Shown here: positions 43,548 through 52,255 of the stretch, in pieces | How positions within the stretch are numbered: position 1 is the stretch's first letter | How the letters are laid out: each line of letters opens with the position of its first letter | Assembly (NCBI GenBank): GCA_023391425.1 | Contig: JAEWAX010000028.1 | Span: 1 to 63,538, forward strand | DNA from: Bacillota bacterium | Lineage (GTDB): Bacteria; Bacillota; Clostridia; Acetivibrionales; DSM-1351 | Length of the DNA: 63,538 bases | Direction: 5' to 3' | Position numbers and translations under genes: made by a program | Notes under the pieces: model-generated | What the model was told of the DNA's origin: nothing | The model's database searches: none | Seen by the model: only the letters and a program-made list of their open reading frames with translations

Positions 43548-44387
43548 TTAAAGACAAACACTTTTAATAAGTTCTGCTGCCTCATCTAAATAATTATTGC
43601 TGAACTTTTCAAATTCACCCTTATCAGCAAGCTTTGCCATATCAGGATCAATAGGCAATCGGCCTAAAATATTCAATCCCAGTTCTTCGGCATTCTGCTC
43701 CAACTTACTTTCTCCATAAAGTTTGATTTCTTTTCCACAATCCGGGCATTTTACATAGCTCATATTTTCTACGACACCTAATATAGGTATATTCATTTGT
43801 TTTGCCATATTGTATGCTTTCTTTACAATAAATGAAACAAGCTCCTGAGGTGAGGTAACAACAATAATTCCATCAAGAGGAATAGATTGGAAGACCGTTA
43901 AAGGAACATCACCTGTTCCTGGAGGCATATCAATAAACATCACATCAAGCTTTCCCCAGATAACATCTGTCCAAAATTGCTTTACAACACCCGCAAGTAG
44001 CGGACCTCTCCATATTACAGGCGCATCTTCCTGTTCAATCAACAGATTAATAGACATTACATTAATCCCATTATTCGTACGTTCTGGAAAAATACCCACT
44101 TCACTTGCTTCAGCTTTTCTTGTAATACCAAACATTTTAGGAATAGACGGTCCTGTAATATCAGCATCGAGGATACCCACATTGTAGCCTTTTCTTCTCA
44201 TCAAGACCGACAGCATTGAAGTGACTAAGGATTTCCCTACTCCACCTTTTCCACTGACTACACCTATTACTTTCTTTATTGAATTAAGTTCATGTGTTTT
44301 TTCAATAAAGCTTTGAGGATTTTTATCACATCCACTGCAGGACTCCTTACTACAGCCGCTGTCGGAACAAGCTTTACTATTTGTCAT
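43548..44387 (-). CDS. Mrp/NBP35-family Fe-S cluster carrier ATPase
   Basis: About 279 residues. A Cys-rich N-terminus (CSDSGCSKESCSGC) of NBP35 type precedes Walker A VVSGKGGVGKSLVTSML, the IDMPPGTGDVPLT switch and the cluster-binding CPDCGKEI pair near residue 225. It carries 4Fe-4S clusters to target proteins. The ATG at 44387 has GGAG nine bases upstream; a TTG three codons earlier is the alternative. It lies 15 bp upstream of the C_GCAxxG gene. Confidence 0.93.
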   Translation of the reverse strand: MTNSKACSDSGCSKESCSGCDKNPQSFIEKTHELNSIKKVIGVVSGKGGVGKSLVTSMLSVLMRRKGYNVGILDADITGPSIPKMFGITRKAEASEVGIFPERTNNGINVMSINLLIEQEDAPVIWRGPLLAGVVKQFWTDVIWGKLDVMFIDMPPGTGDVPLTVFQSIPLDGIIVVTSPQELVSFIVKKAYNMAKQMNIPILGVVENMSYVKCPDCGKEIKLYGESKLEQNAEELGLNILGRLPIDPDMAKLADKGEFEKFSNNYLDEAAELIKSVCL

Positions 44388-44399
44388 ATTATTCAACTC

Positions 44400-44546
44400 C
44401 TATAAAAGATTTATTTTTGAAAAATCAATTTTTCCTTCATTGTCTACAAGTTCTTTATCAGCATGGATATACTCAATTTTACCGATAAACATTTCGTGCG
44501 ATCCGGTAACAATAGAATCAACAATTGTACATTCAATATTTACGCT
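44400..44546 (-). pseudogene. C-terminal remnant of a flavin reductase-like (FMN-binding split barrel) protein
   Basis: Minus-strand codons give VNIECTIVDSIVTGSHEMFI, then GKIEYIHADKELVDNEGKID and a TAG. The sequence H-EMFIGKIEYIHADKELVDNEGKID is typical of the end of small flavin reductases. The N-terminal ~140 residues are gone and stops lie just upstream. It sits between the NifU-like and mrp genes, where intact flavin reductases are found in related clusters. Confidence 0.72.
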
Positions 44547-44622
44547 TTACTCTTATCCATTCTTTACCCCCCTTTCAGAAAATTTTTTAAAAAATTAATT
44601 ATATATACTACTAAATCTGCTT

Positions 44623-45003
44623 TTATGAATTTCTACTATAGTAATCCTGAACAGCGTTATTCAGTGCTGTTGCTCCAAGTACTGAACAGTGCATTTTTTG
44701 CTCAGGCAAACCACCCAAAGCTGCTGCAATGTCGTTGTCGGTTATTTTAAGAGCTTCCTCCAGGGTTTTTCCTTTAGCTAACTCTGTTGTCATACTACTT
44801 GTTGCAATTGCTGCAACACATCCAAACACTAAGAAACTGATATCCGTAATAATGTTATTCATTACTTTAATGTATATTGTAAGAGAATCACCGCATTCAG
44901 GATCTCCACAAATTCCAACACCATCAGCATCAGGCATGCTACCGGTATTTCTTGGCGACATAAAATGCTCTATTACTATATCTGTAAACGATTCACAGCA
45001 CAT
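44623..45003 (-). CDS. NifU/IscU N-terminal-type Fe-S scaffold protein
   Basis: A 126-residue IscU-like scaffold. Landmarks are HFMSPRNTGSMPDADGVG, the cluster cysteine in GDPECGDSL, FLVFGCVAAIATSSMTTELAKGKT with the second cysteine, and KMHCSVLGATALNNAVQDY with the third. GAGG precedes the ATG. It could supply clusters to the Mrp and MinD-type ATPases next to it. The usual IscS is absent from this cluster. Confidence 0.92.
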   Translation of the reverse strand: MCCESFTDIVIEHFMSPRNTGSMPDADGVGICGDPECGDSLTIYIKVMNNIITDISFLVFGCVAAIATSSMTTELAKGKTLEEALKITDNDIAAALGGLPEQKMHCSVLGATALNNAVQDYYSRNS

Positions 45004-45095
45004 ACAATCACATCCTCTATAAGCTAAAAAATATTAACTGATTTAAATGCTTCAATCAATTCCAATCTCCTTTGTCTTTCATATATTAATTATTA

Positions 45096-45923
45096 CTAAA
45101 TTTCAAATGTATCTCCTGCACATAATGGAATGCATCTGTTTCCTAATAATTGCTTCATCTCATAAATAGGTAATAAACCTGTACAGTGCAGGGGTACTAT
45201 ATTCTGTATTCCAAAATCACTTAAATACTTGATGGTTGTTTTTAAGCGTAGTGGACTTACACTGTCCAAATGCATACCTGCTACCAAGGTATTAATCTTT
45301 CTACCAGAATACTGCTCTAGAGCGTAATTCAGACAATTAATAACACCTGGGTGACTACATCCTAAAAATACTACAAGACCATTATCAGTATCAAAAATTA
45401 GCATCTGCTCATCTCTCATCGTATCAATATATTTATTGATGCCATTTTCTAAGTAAAATCCTCTGTTAACTTCTTCAAATGCTTCGTTTACAGGAATTTC
45501 AGTATATAGATTTATATTTGAAGCAATTTGCAAAGATTTTTTGTTGAAAATAATGTTTGATTTTATATGTTCATAGTCATCTAATTTCCAGGGTATACCA
45601 ATTTCTCTATAACTCTTTCCGTCAGTATTGATCGCATAACGTTTTGCAAAAGCATCTTTGTGAATATAAACCTTGGGAAAGCTGTTTGAATTTGAAAAAT
45701 GGACTAGTCCTCCGCAATGGTCATAGTGTCCATGGCTGAGCACGATATAGTCTGTTTTATTTAAATCAACTTTCATTTGTGTAGCATTAAGGCAGAACAC
45801 ATTTGATTGTCCTGTATCAAACAGGATATTTGTTTTTTCATGCTCAATAAAAACAGATAAACCATGTTCAGCAAGAATGCCACGTCTTTTTGTTCTGTTA
45901 TCTGTAAGGATATGTATTCTCAT
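45096..45923 (-). CDS. Metallo-beta-lactamase-fold hydrolase
   Basis: 275 residues. The metal motif is HGHYDHCGG near residue 60, with an earlier Asp in NILFDTGQS and later His in FLGCSHPGVINC, GMHLD and VPLHCTG. This resembles the MBL group that includes dihydropterin-type phosphate synthases. Substrate unknown. Similar MBL genes are found with ORP/NifX clusters. AAGGAG lies 13 bases before the ATG, rather far. Confidence 0.82.
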   Translation of the reverse strand: MRIHILTDNRTKRRGILAEHGLSVFIEHEKTNILFDTGQSNVFCLNATQMKVDLNKTDYIVLSHGHYDHCGGLVHFSNSNSFPKVYIHKDAFAKRYAINTDGKSYREIGIPWKLDDYEHIKSNIIFNKKSLQIASNINLYTEIPVNEAFEEVNRGFYLENGINKYIDTMRDEQMLIFDTDNGLVVFLGCSHPGVINCLNYALEQYSGRKINTLVAGMHLDSVSPLRLKTTIKYLSDFGIQNIVPLHCTGLLPIYEMKQLLGNRCIPLCAGDTFEI

Positions 45924-46028
45924 AAATAAAAAAGCTCCTTAACTGCCAACTATTAATTGTGAGCTTATGCCCACAATTTAAATTTTAGTATTATTATGAG
46001 CATATGTCAATATTGTATTCATACAAAA

Positions 46029-46061
46029 TAAAAAAAGCCAAAAGATGAACTCCTTTTGACT
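46029..46061 (-). terminator. Intrinsic terminator after the DUF134 gene
   Basis: AGTCAAAAG and CTTTTGGCT stem followed by TTTTTTT on the minus strand, 22 bp past the DUF134 gene stop. Confidence 0.75.
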
Positions 46062-46082
46062 CTTACTATTACATTTCAGTTT

Positions 46083-46559
46083 TTACTCAATACTTCTTCC
46101 ATGTCGCCAGCAGTTTCTTCTACAAAACTTCTGTTTACAATTCTGTTCACATACAATATTTGCTGATCCGCAACTTGTACATGAATATTCTCCATTTTTT
46201 ATTGGCTCAAGGTTTTCGTAGCTTTCCATCCATTCCTTACCACAATCCTTACACTTTACCGGGCAAATATTCCGAGTGAATTTGCCTCCTTCTATGTGTA
46301 TAGTTTTCCCGTTTATCAAACTGTCAGCAAGCTTCTCTCTTGCAGATAGAAGTATCCTTTGAAAAGTAGGGCGTGACACCTCCATCTTTTCAGCACATTC
46401 TTCCTGCTCCAACCCTTCTAAGTCTTTGAGCCGTATAGCCTCAAGCTCCTCAAGTTTTAATATATTCTCAGGGACTTCAGCAATATCTGTTTCTGATGGA
46501 ATAAAATATGGTATTGTAGGAATATTCTCAATTTTTCTCCACTTTGTTGGCCTTGCCAA
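46083..46559 (-). CDS. DUF134 DNA-binding regulator
   Basis: 158 residues starting from TTG (MARPTKWRKI). The centre is a sigma-70 region 4-like helix-turn-helix (LEELEAIRLKDLEGLEQEECAEKMEVSRPTFQRIL). The C-terminal half has zinc-type cysteine pairs (CPVKCKDCGKEW, CTSCGSANIVC) and a Cys/Arg-rich tail. DUF134 genes regularly flank NifX/Mrp clusters in clostridia and sulfate reducers, so it is the likely cluster regulator. A 311-bp gap to the MarR gene lies upstream. Confidence 0.87.
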   Translation of the reverse strand: MARPTKWRKIENIPTIPYFIPSETDIAEVPENILKLEELEAIRLKDLEGLEQEECAEKMEVSRPTFQRILLSAREKLADSLINGKTIHIEGGKFTRNICPVKCKDCGKEWMESYENLEPIKNGEYSCTSCGSANIVCEQNCKQKFCRRNCWRHGRSIE

Positions 46560-46788
46560 TAGTTATCAACTCCATTTACTCATGATTATCATAAAATACT
46601 GTAGATACTTTAATTGACTACTAATATTTTTATCATATAAAAAACAATATTATAAGGCAAGTATATTAATATTGCAGGCATATGTCAATAATTCAATAAA
46701 AGTCAGATATATGATATAACATAGCATATTTATTCATGATTTACTATAAATGTCTCGAGCAAATACTAATAAAAACCCATCTTTTATT

Positions 46789-46850
46789 TAGACAACATAT
46801 TGACTAAATGATTTACATCTGATAAAATTTAATAGTCAACATATTGTCTA
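46789..46850 (+). promoter_or_regulatory. marR-type promoter with two operators
   Basis: TTGACT (46800-46805), 17-bp spacer, TAAAAT (46823-46828). Two 18-bp near-palindromes flank it: TAGACAACATATTGACTA (46789-46806) covers the -35 box, and TAGTCAACATATTGTCTA (46833-46850) covers the start region. The two are near inverse copies, the usual layout for an autorepressing MarR protein. Confidence 0.8.
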
Positions 46851-46871
46851 TATAGAAAGGAGTAATCCATT

Positions 46872-47432
46872 TTGGAAACCAATAAAGCAATTAAAGAATA
46901 CTCATTGATGCAGCAGACATATGCAACACTTTTTTCGCTGGCAAATAAAATTCAGATTGAAGGAGACAAATACTTTGATAAGTTAACCTCAAGACAGTTT
47001 ATGGCGATACTTGCAGTCTTGCACCTTCCAGAGGATGAGACAACCATTAATAACATTTCAAGAAAGCTTGGAACATCAAAACAAAATACAAACGTCTTGA
47101 TGAACACAATCGAAAAAAAAGGATACATTTCTATAATACCAAGCCCGCGCGATAAGCGTGCTATCAATGTCAGAGTGACTGATACCGGAAAGCAGGTTAT
47201 GCTGGAATGCGGAGAAAAAGGGATTGAGTTTTTTACAGATCTTTTTAGGGATTTTACGAGCAAAGAATTGGAGACACTATGGTGTTTGCTGAAAAAAATG
47301 TATCGTTTTGACGGAGAAGACCAGAGTGGCTTTGAAGAAGAGATTGACAAACTGGAGATTACAAAGGAAGAACAAGAAAGAGCCTTAGAAAAATTCGCTC
47401 TGAAAAGGTACCCTGCCAACGAGAGAGAATAA
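46872..47432 (+). CDS. MarR-family transcriptional regulator
   Basis: 186 residues starting from TTG with AAAGGAG upstream. The winged helix is central: SRQFMAILAVLHLPEDETTINNISRKLGTSKQNTNVLMNTIEKKGYISIIPSPRDKR (read in parts), with a C-terminal dimerisation helix and an acidic tail longer than usual. It probably represses itself and the downstream thioesterase gene through the two operators before it. Ligand unknown. Confidence 0.88.
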   Translation: METNKAIKEYSLMQQTYATLFSLANKIQIEGDKYFDKLTSRQFMAILAVLHLPEDETTINNISRKLGTSKQNTNVLMNTIEKKGYISIIPSPRDKRAINVRVTDTGKQVMLECGEKGIEFFTDLFRDFTSKELETLWCLLKKMYRFDGEDQSGFEEEIDKLEITKEEQERALEKFALKRYPANERE

Positions 47433-47486
47433 TTTGTAATAAAGGTAAAAAGCCACCAAAATAAATTATAGAAAGAGGTCATAGAA

Positions 47487-48752
47487 ATGAAAATTATTGT
47501 TGAACCAGCAATTGCACTTTTCGATGAAAAAATAAATACTAGAATCTCTGGGGTATCACCATTCGGAAAAGTTAAGATTCGCGCCACCATGTGTTTGCCG
47601 TGGGCAGTAAATACCATATTTGAATCTTTTGCCTGGTTTACTGCCGATTCGGAAGGCACTGTAGACTTATCGGTGCAGAAACCTGATTCTGGAACTTACG
47701 ATTTTATTGATGCAATGGGTCTGATTGTATCGATGAAAATGGTCAAAGGTAAACTTGAGGATATCGTAAAAAAAATATCCGCAAATAACAGTTTATTCAT
47801 TGAGTTTATTGCCGAATATGGAAATAACACGGTATGCACAAAAATAGAACGACTCTTTAAGCGTGGGGATATCAAAACTCAGAAAATTGCAGATGGATTT
47901 GTTGGTGAATTGTTTTATAATACAAATCACAACAATAAAACAATTGTGCTCTTAGGTGGGTCGGATGGTAATATGTCAGCCCTCTCTCTCATTGCTGCTC
48001 CGCTCGCTTCATATGGATATAATGTTTTATCTGTAGCATACTTCAATGACACCGGATTGCCTAAAAAGCTTGCAGAAATTCCTCTTGATTATTTTGACAG
48101 TGTGTTTCAATGGCTTCAAAAAAACCCTGTAACTATTGGTAATGAGTTTTATCTGCATGGAACATCCAAGGGCGGAGAGCTGGCATTGTTGCTTGCAGTA
48201 AGATATCCTTTTATAAAAAAGGTTACAGTATTTGCACCGCATGCATATTGCTTTCAAGGCCTAAACTATAGAAATGTTTCATCCTGGGCAATGGCAGGAA
48301 GGCCACTGCCTTTCATTCGCCTGGAAAACCGTCGTTTATTTTTAAACATGCTGCACTGTTTTATCAAAAATAAACCTTTTGGATATGCTTATACATATAA
48401 GACTGGCATAGCTCAAGCTGTAAATAAGGAAGAAGCTCGGATAAAAATTGAGAACGCAAAAGCGGACATATTATTAATTGCAGGCGAAAACGATAATATA
48501 TGGAATTCAAGTGATGGCTGTGATGATATAATGGATACACTCAAAAGAAATAACTACAACTACAGTTTCAACTTATTAAAGTACAAAGATGCTGGGCATC
48601 CGTTTCCTTTACCCTATATTATCCCCTTACCTGTAACGCTAAGTATGAGGATGGCACCAAGACTGGTTTTTCAAACAGGTGGTACAATTGCTGGAAATGC
48701 ATATGCACAAGCAGATTCGTGGAGAAAGACAATTGAGTTTTTCGAGAGATAG
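47487..48752 (+). CDS. Acyl-CoA thioesterase / BAAT-like alpha/beta hydrolase
   Basis: 421 residues with the two-domain plan of bile-acid/acyl-CoA thioesterases. The N-terminal immunoglobulin-like Thio_hydro domain covers about 1-130 and the BAAT C-terminal hydrolase follows. The nucleophile elbow is LHGTSKGGELA (Ser near 232); acid and histidine appear in AGENDNIW and DAGHPFPLP. In the usual family the nucleophile is Cys or Ser. It lies 54 bp after marR, in one unit. Substrate is uncertain; an antibiotic or acyl ester is possible. Confidence 0.8.
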   Translation: MKIIVEPAIALFDEKINTRISGVSPFGKVKIRATMCLPWAVNTIFESFAWFTADSEGTVDLSVQKPDSGTYDFIDAMGLIVSMKMVKGKLEDIVKKISANNSLFIEFIAEYGNNTVCTKIERLFKRGDIKTQKIADGFVGELFYNTNHNNKTIVLLGGSDGNMSALSLIAAPLASYGYNVLSVAYFNDTGLPKKLAEIPLDYFDSVFQWLQKNPVTIGNEFYLHGTSKGGELALLLAVRYPFIKKVTVFAPHAYCFQGLNYRNVSSWAMAGRPLPFIRLENRRLFLNMLHCFIKNKPFGYAYTYKTGIAQAVNKEEARIKIENAKADILLIAGENDNIWNSSDGCDDIMDTLKRNNYNYSFNLLKYKDAGHPFPLPYIIPLPVTLSMRMAPRLVFQTGGTIAGNAYAQADSWRKTIEFFER

Positions 48753-48771
48753 TTACCATTTTCATATATGC

Positions 48772-48802
48772 CTTCAAAGAGCCTTTCAGAAGCTCTTTGA
48801 AG
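48772..48802. repeat. Perfect 11-bp hairpin after the thioesterase gene
   Basis: CTTCAAAGAGC and GCTCTTTGAAG form a perfect stem with a nine-base loop, 20 bp past the stop. There is no T run on either strand, so terminator function is doubtful. The adjoining 48803-48986 stretch has no convincing gene and looks like dispersed intergenic repeat sequence. Confidence 0.5.
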
Positions 48803-48998
48803 ATGTACATGCAACCTTAAATAGAAATCTTAATTTCTCGCTTCGAAGTATAAGTGGTAAATCAGCTAGCCTATACTTTCTTTTACAATGACAAAAGCCT
48901 TCATCCATGAGACTTTCACTTGCTAATCTACTATAAAACGGCACACCTCTCCAAAATATCACTAATTTTTTATGTTTACTATACAAAATGGTTTAAGC

Positions 48999-49691
48999 TT
49001 ATCTGCCGTTGACTATTTGCTTATAGCTTTTATTAAACCAATCTCTTTCCTTCCAAACTGAATTTTCATATGTAAAGTAATTGCTGTTTCCTTTAATAAT
49101 TCCTTTCATAGAATTAAAGTAGAGTGAATTCATTATTTGCGGTTTAAGCTTTTTATCTCCAGTAAGAATTGAAGCTGTAAGCTTTGCTAAGTTGCTCATT
49201 TTGTTTTCATCAAATTTGTCATTATCTATTTTAAGTATTGACCCTAGCTTAATTGCTCCCATTAGCAAACCTATCTTTGTTAAATATTTGTCTGCATCTT
49301 CTTCGCCACTTCCATTTGTTGTTACAAAATTGACAAATGGTTTTCCGATGAATTCAAATGTATGTAAATCAACAAGCAATCTTTCTACAAAGTTGTGAAA
49401 AACCGAGCTCACATGATTGAAATGAACTGGAGAACCAAAAATAAGTAAATCAGCCGTTTGCATTTTCTCTTTTATTGAAACTAACTCATCATTTATGACA
49501 CATTTCCCTGTCTTTGTACAAGACATGCACCCTTTACATGCAAGTATATCACTTTGAGCAAGAGAAATAATTTCGGTTTCAATTTGACTATATTTTTCTC
49601 TTATCATTTCAAAAAATTCATTTATTAACTTAACTGTACTAGACTGTTCTGGTAATTTGGGACTGCCTACTATTGCAATAATCTTTTTCAT
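48999..49691 (-). CDS. Flavodoxin-family NAD(P)H-dependent FMN oxidoreductase
   Basis: About 230 residues of the NADPH-dependent FMN reductase fold. The FMN phosphate loop is IVGSPKLPEQSSTVKLI near the start. The Cys-rich CKGCMSCTKTGKC segment (near 50) and DLLIFGSPVHFNHVSS are typical of iron-sulfur flavoprotein-like members in anaerobes. The ATG at 49691 has GGAG eight bases upstream. Physiological substrate unknown. Confidence 0.85.
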   Translation of the reverse strand: MKKIIAIVGSPKLPEQSSTVKLINEFFEMIREKYSQIETEIISLAQSDILACKGCMSCTKTGKCVINDELVSIKEKMQTADLLIFGSPVHFNHVSSVFHNFVERLLVDLHTFEFIGKPFVNFVTTNGSGEEDADKYLTKIGLLMGAIKLGSILKIDNDKFDENKMSNLAKLTASILTGDKKLKPQIMNSLYFNSMKGIIKGNSNYFTYENSVWKERDWFNKSYKQIVNGR

Positions 49692-49769
49692 TAAAATCAC
49701 TCCTAATCTACTTGTTAATACTTATCTATAACTAAATATACGACAATAAATACCTTTTGTCTTACAGAT

Positions 49770-49913
49770 TTACAAATAATAACTAACGCTAAACTGTATA
49801 CTCAAATTTAACAAATTTGAAGATATTGCCTCAATTGTTCCACATTCCGGATTCAATATTGATGTAATAATTCCTACCACTAACCCTAAAGCCCAAAAAA
49901 TAATAATTTTCAT
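49770..49913 (-). CDS. Small membrane protein translationally coupled to the MFS gene
   Basis: A 47-codon frame whose ATG overlaps the MFS stop as ATGA, with AAGGTGG seven bases upstream. One hydrophobic helix is visible (IIIFWALGLVVGIITSIL), then a short tail NPECGTIEAISSNLLNL. It may be a genuine small partner of the transporter or the truncated start of a longer membrane protein. No family recognised. Confidence 0.5.
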   Translation of the reverse strand: MKIIIFWALGLVVGIITSILNPECGTIEAISSNLLNLSIQFSVSYYL

Positions 49914-51358
49914 ACCACCTTTTCAATCTTAATTTTACTTTCAATCCTTTTTTCTCCCATTGACCTCCCTTTTACAAACGAAGCTATCACAGCCATAAAA
50001 GAAACGATCACCGCAGCAGTAAAGGTAATATGCAATGCATATATAAATGCATTACCTTTTTGTAAAGAATCTGTCATACCCTGTGAAGCAAAAATGGCCA
50101 TCGCATTATTCTGACTTGAAGAAAACAACGCTCCAGATACTGCTACCCCCATTACCATACCAATGTTCCTCATTGTTGCAAGCGTTCCTGATGCAACTCC
50201 CCTGTGTTCTTGAGACGCACTGCCCATGACCGCACTATTATTAGGAGTCTGAAACAATCCAGACCCTATACCGGTAAGTATCATGGAGACAATAATGTAA
50301 GCAGTTGATGTATCTTCATTTAGAAAGCTCATCATCAATAGACCTCCCGTCATGACAACTGCGCCTGCAGAGCAAATGTATCTGCTGTTAAAACGGTCAG
50401 CCAACACACCGCTTATAGGTGCAATCAATATCGTTGCTAGCGGCATAGGCATATAAAGCATTCCAGTCATAAATGCTGAAAACATACGTAGATTTTGAAG
50501 ATAAAAAGGAGCAAGAAAAGCCATTATAAACTGAGCCATAAATACAAACAGGGCAGCTACATTCCCTGCAGTAAACACATGGTTTTTAAATAAACTAAGG
50601 TTCAGCATTGGAAACTGACATCTACTCTCATATACAGCAAATACGGCAACCATTACAACTCCAGCAGTAATCAGTGTGACAAATACAGGTATCGGAATTT
50701 TGTAGTCTCCGCATATGCTGAGTGGTAATAACATAAACATGAGTGAAACAAACATCAGTAAGCTTCCAAGCTTATCAAAGGGTACTGTATTCCTTTCTCC
50801 ATCTTTTGGTATTTGAGTGATGGCCATAACAAACCCTAAAATGCCAATAGGGATATTGATAAAAAATATGCTCTGCCATCCCAATAATGTTGCAAGAGAG
50901 CCACCTACAACAGGTCCTGTGCAAAGACCGAATGCCACTGCCATGGCAGATATGCTGAAAGCCTTTCCTCTGCTTGATGGAGGGACTGCATTTGTAATTA
51001 TTGCAGGGCCTGTTGAAAACAGCATTCCAGCTCCTATAGCCTGAACAACTCTGAAAGAAATCAGCATGGTAATATTCCCTGATAATCCACATAAGAGAGA
51101 ACCTGTTGTAAAAATAATGTAACCTGTCAAATAGACTTTTTTGTGTCCATAAAGGTCTGAGATACGTCCAAAGGTAAGTAACAAGCTACTGATTACAAGC
51201 AAATACGCTGTTACTATCCATTCAACTGTTGATAATGTAATACCAAAGCTCTCTTTTATCATTGGAGTTACAAGATTTACAACACTTGAATCCAGTGATG
51301 ACATAAATGTACCAATAGCAATTGTCAGTACTATAAACAATGTATTTTTGTTTTTCAT
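49910..51358 (-). CDS. DHA2-family MFS drug efflux transporter (EmrB/QacA-like)
   Basis: 482 residues with about 14 membrane helices. The N-terminal SSLDSSVVNLVTPMI motif, loop motif A (FGRISDLYGHKKVYL), and antiporter motif C (GPVVGGSLATLLGWQSIFFINIPIG) mark the 14-TMS drug:proton antiporters. It is divergent from a TetR gene with shared operators in between, the standard inducible efflux arrangement. Substrates cannot be predicted. Confidence 0.93.
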   Translation of the reverse strand: MKNKNTLFIVLTIAIGTFMSSLDSSVVNLVTPMIKESFGITLSTVEWIVTAYLLVISSLLLTFGRISDLYGHKKVYLTGYIIFTTGSLLCGLSGNITMLISFRVVQAIGAGMLFSTGPAIITNAVPPSSRGKAFSISAMAVAFGLCTGPVVGGSLATLLGWQSIFFINIPIGILGFVMAITQIPKDGERNTVPFDKLGSLLMFVSLMFMLLPLSICGDYKIPIPVFVTLITAGVVMVAVFAVYESRCQFPMLNLSLFKNHVFTAGNVAALFVFMAQFIMAFLAPFYLQNLRMFSAFMTGMLYMPMPLATILIAPISGVLADRFNSRYICSAGAVVMTGGLLMMSFLNEDTSTAYIIVSMILTGIGSGLFQTPNNSAVMGSASQEHRGVASGTLATMRNIGMVMGVAVSGALFSSSQNNAMAIFASQGMTDSLQKGNAFIYALHITFTAAVIVSFMAVIASFVKGRSMGEKRIESKIKIEKVV

Positions 51359-51424
51359 CCTTTTATACCTCTTTCATCAGTTTTATGAAAATGCATTCAC
51401 ATTTTACACTTATACCATTATTAA

Positions 51425-51535
51425 AATGTAAGTAAATACTTATGTTTTATACTAATACCATTTTATTCAATTGTCAATATTAATGTAAGTAAACACTTAT
51501 ATTTTATTGACATATAAAATCCTGTAATCTACAAT
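51425..51535. promoter_or_regulatory. Divergent TetR/MFS control region with two operators
   Basis: Two 26-bp direct repeats at 51425-51450 and 51482-51507 match at 24 of 26 positions; each has the palindromic core TAAGTA-AA-TACTTA (or TAAGT-AAAC-ACTTA). The second abuts TTGACA (51507-51512), 17-bp spacer, TACAAT (51530-51535), the tetR promoter. The first lies toward the MFS gene. Confidence 0.8.
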
Positions 51536-51558
51536 ACTATTATAGGGAGTTGACGATA

Positions 51559-52191
51559 ATGGAAGATGAAAGAACTGTAAAATCTAATAAAACTGTACGT
51601 AAGCCAAAGCAAACCAGAAGCATTGAAATGAAAGAAAAAATACTCAATGCAGCATTACAACTTTTTTGTGAAAAAGGTTATTATAAGACAACAACAAATG
51701 AAATAGCACATAGGGCAGAGGTTTCAATAGCCAGTCTCTACTCTTATTTTAAGGATAAAGACACAATTTTTCTAGAAATACTGGAAAGGTATCACGATAA
51801 ATTCGATAAAGCTACAGAGGAAGTCATCAGTAGCCTAGGCCTTTTAAAAACAGATGAAAGAGGAGTTCTACGCTCCCTAATCGAAGCCTTAATTAAAGTG
51901 CACGAAGAATCAAAGGAATTAAACAGAGAGTTAAATGTACTGTCCTATTACAACGTTGAAATTTCAAAAATCCTTAATAAACAAAGAGAAAAATCATTAC
52001 AAGCAACCGCAAGTTATTTTATGCAATTTGAGAACGACATAAATACAGAAGATTTAGAGGCAATCGCTATTGTTATCTTTGATATGATTTCTGCGACTGT
52101 TGACAGGATTGTTTTTAATGGAAGTAATATAGACAGGAACAGACTTATCAATGCAGTTGTAGATTTAATCTATAGCTTTATTAGCCATTAA
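51559..52191 (+). CDS. TetR-family transcriptional repressor
   Basis: About 210 residues. The N-terminal helix-turn-helix is standard (KEKILNAALQLFCEKGYYKTTTNEIAHRAEVSIASLYSYFKDKD, read in parts), followed by a helical ligand-binding domain. The ATG at 51559 has AGGGAG nine bases upstream. It is divergent from the DHA2 transporter and expected to repress both genes. Confidence 0.92.
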   Translation: MEDERTVKSNKTVRKPKQTRSIEMKEKILNAALQLFCEKGYYKTTTNEIAHRAEVSIASLYSYFKDKDTIFLEILERYHDKFDKATEEVISSLGLLKTDERGVLRSLIEALIKVHEESKELNRELNVLSYYNVEISKILNKQREKSLQATASYFMQFENDINTEDLEAIAIVIFDMISATVDRIVFNGSNIDRNRLINAVVDLIYSFISH

Positions 52192-52255
52192 AACGCTACA
52201 GGCACAGCTGTAGAACAGATACTCCGTATAGGTATTAAAATTGAGTTTTGTGTGC

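Noticed and set aside
48786..48986. 66-codon minus-strand frame ending in the perfect hairpin
   Set aside because: No ribosome site and no family; its end coincides with a palindrome, suggesting spurious coding over a dispersed intergenic repeat.
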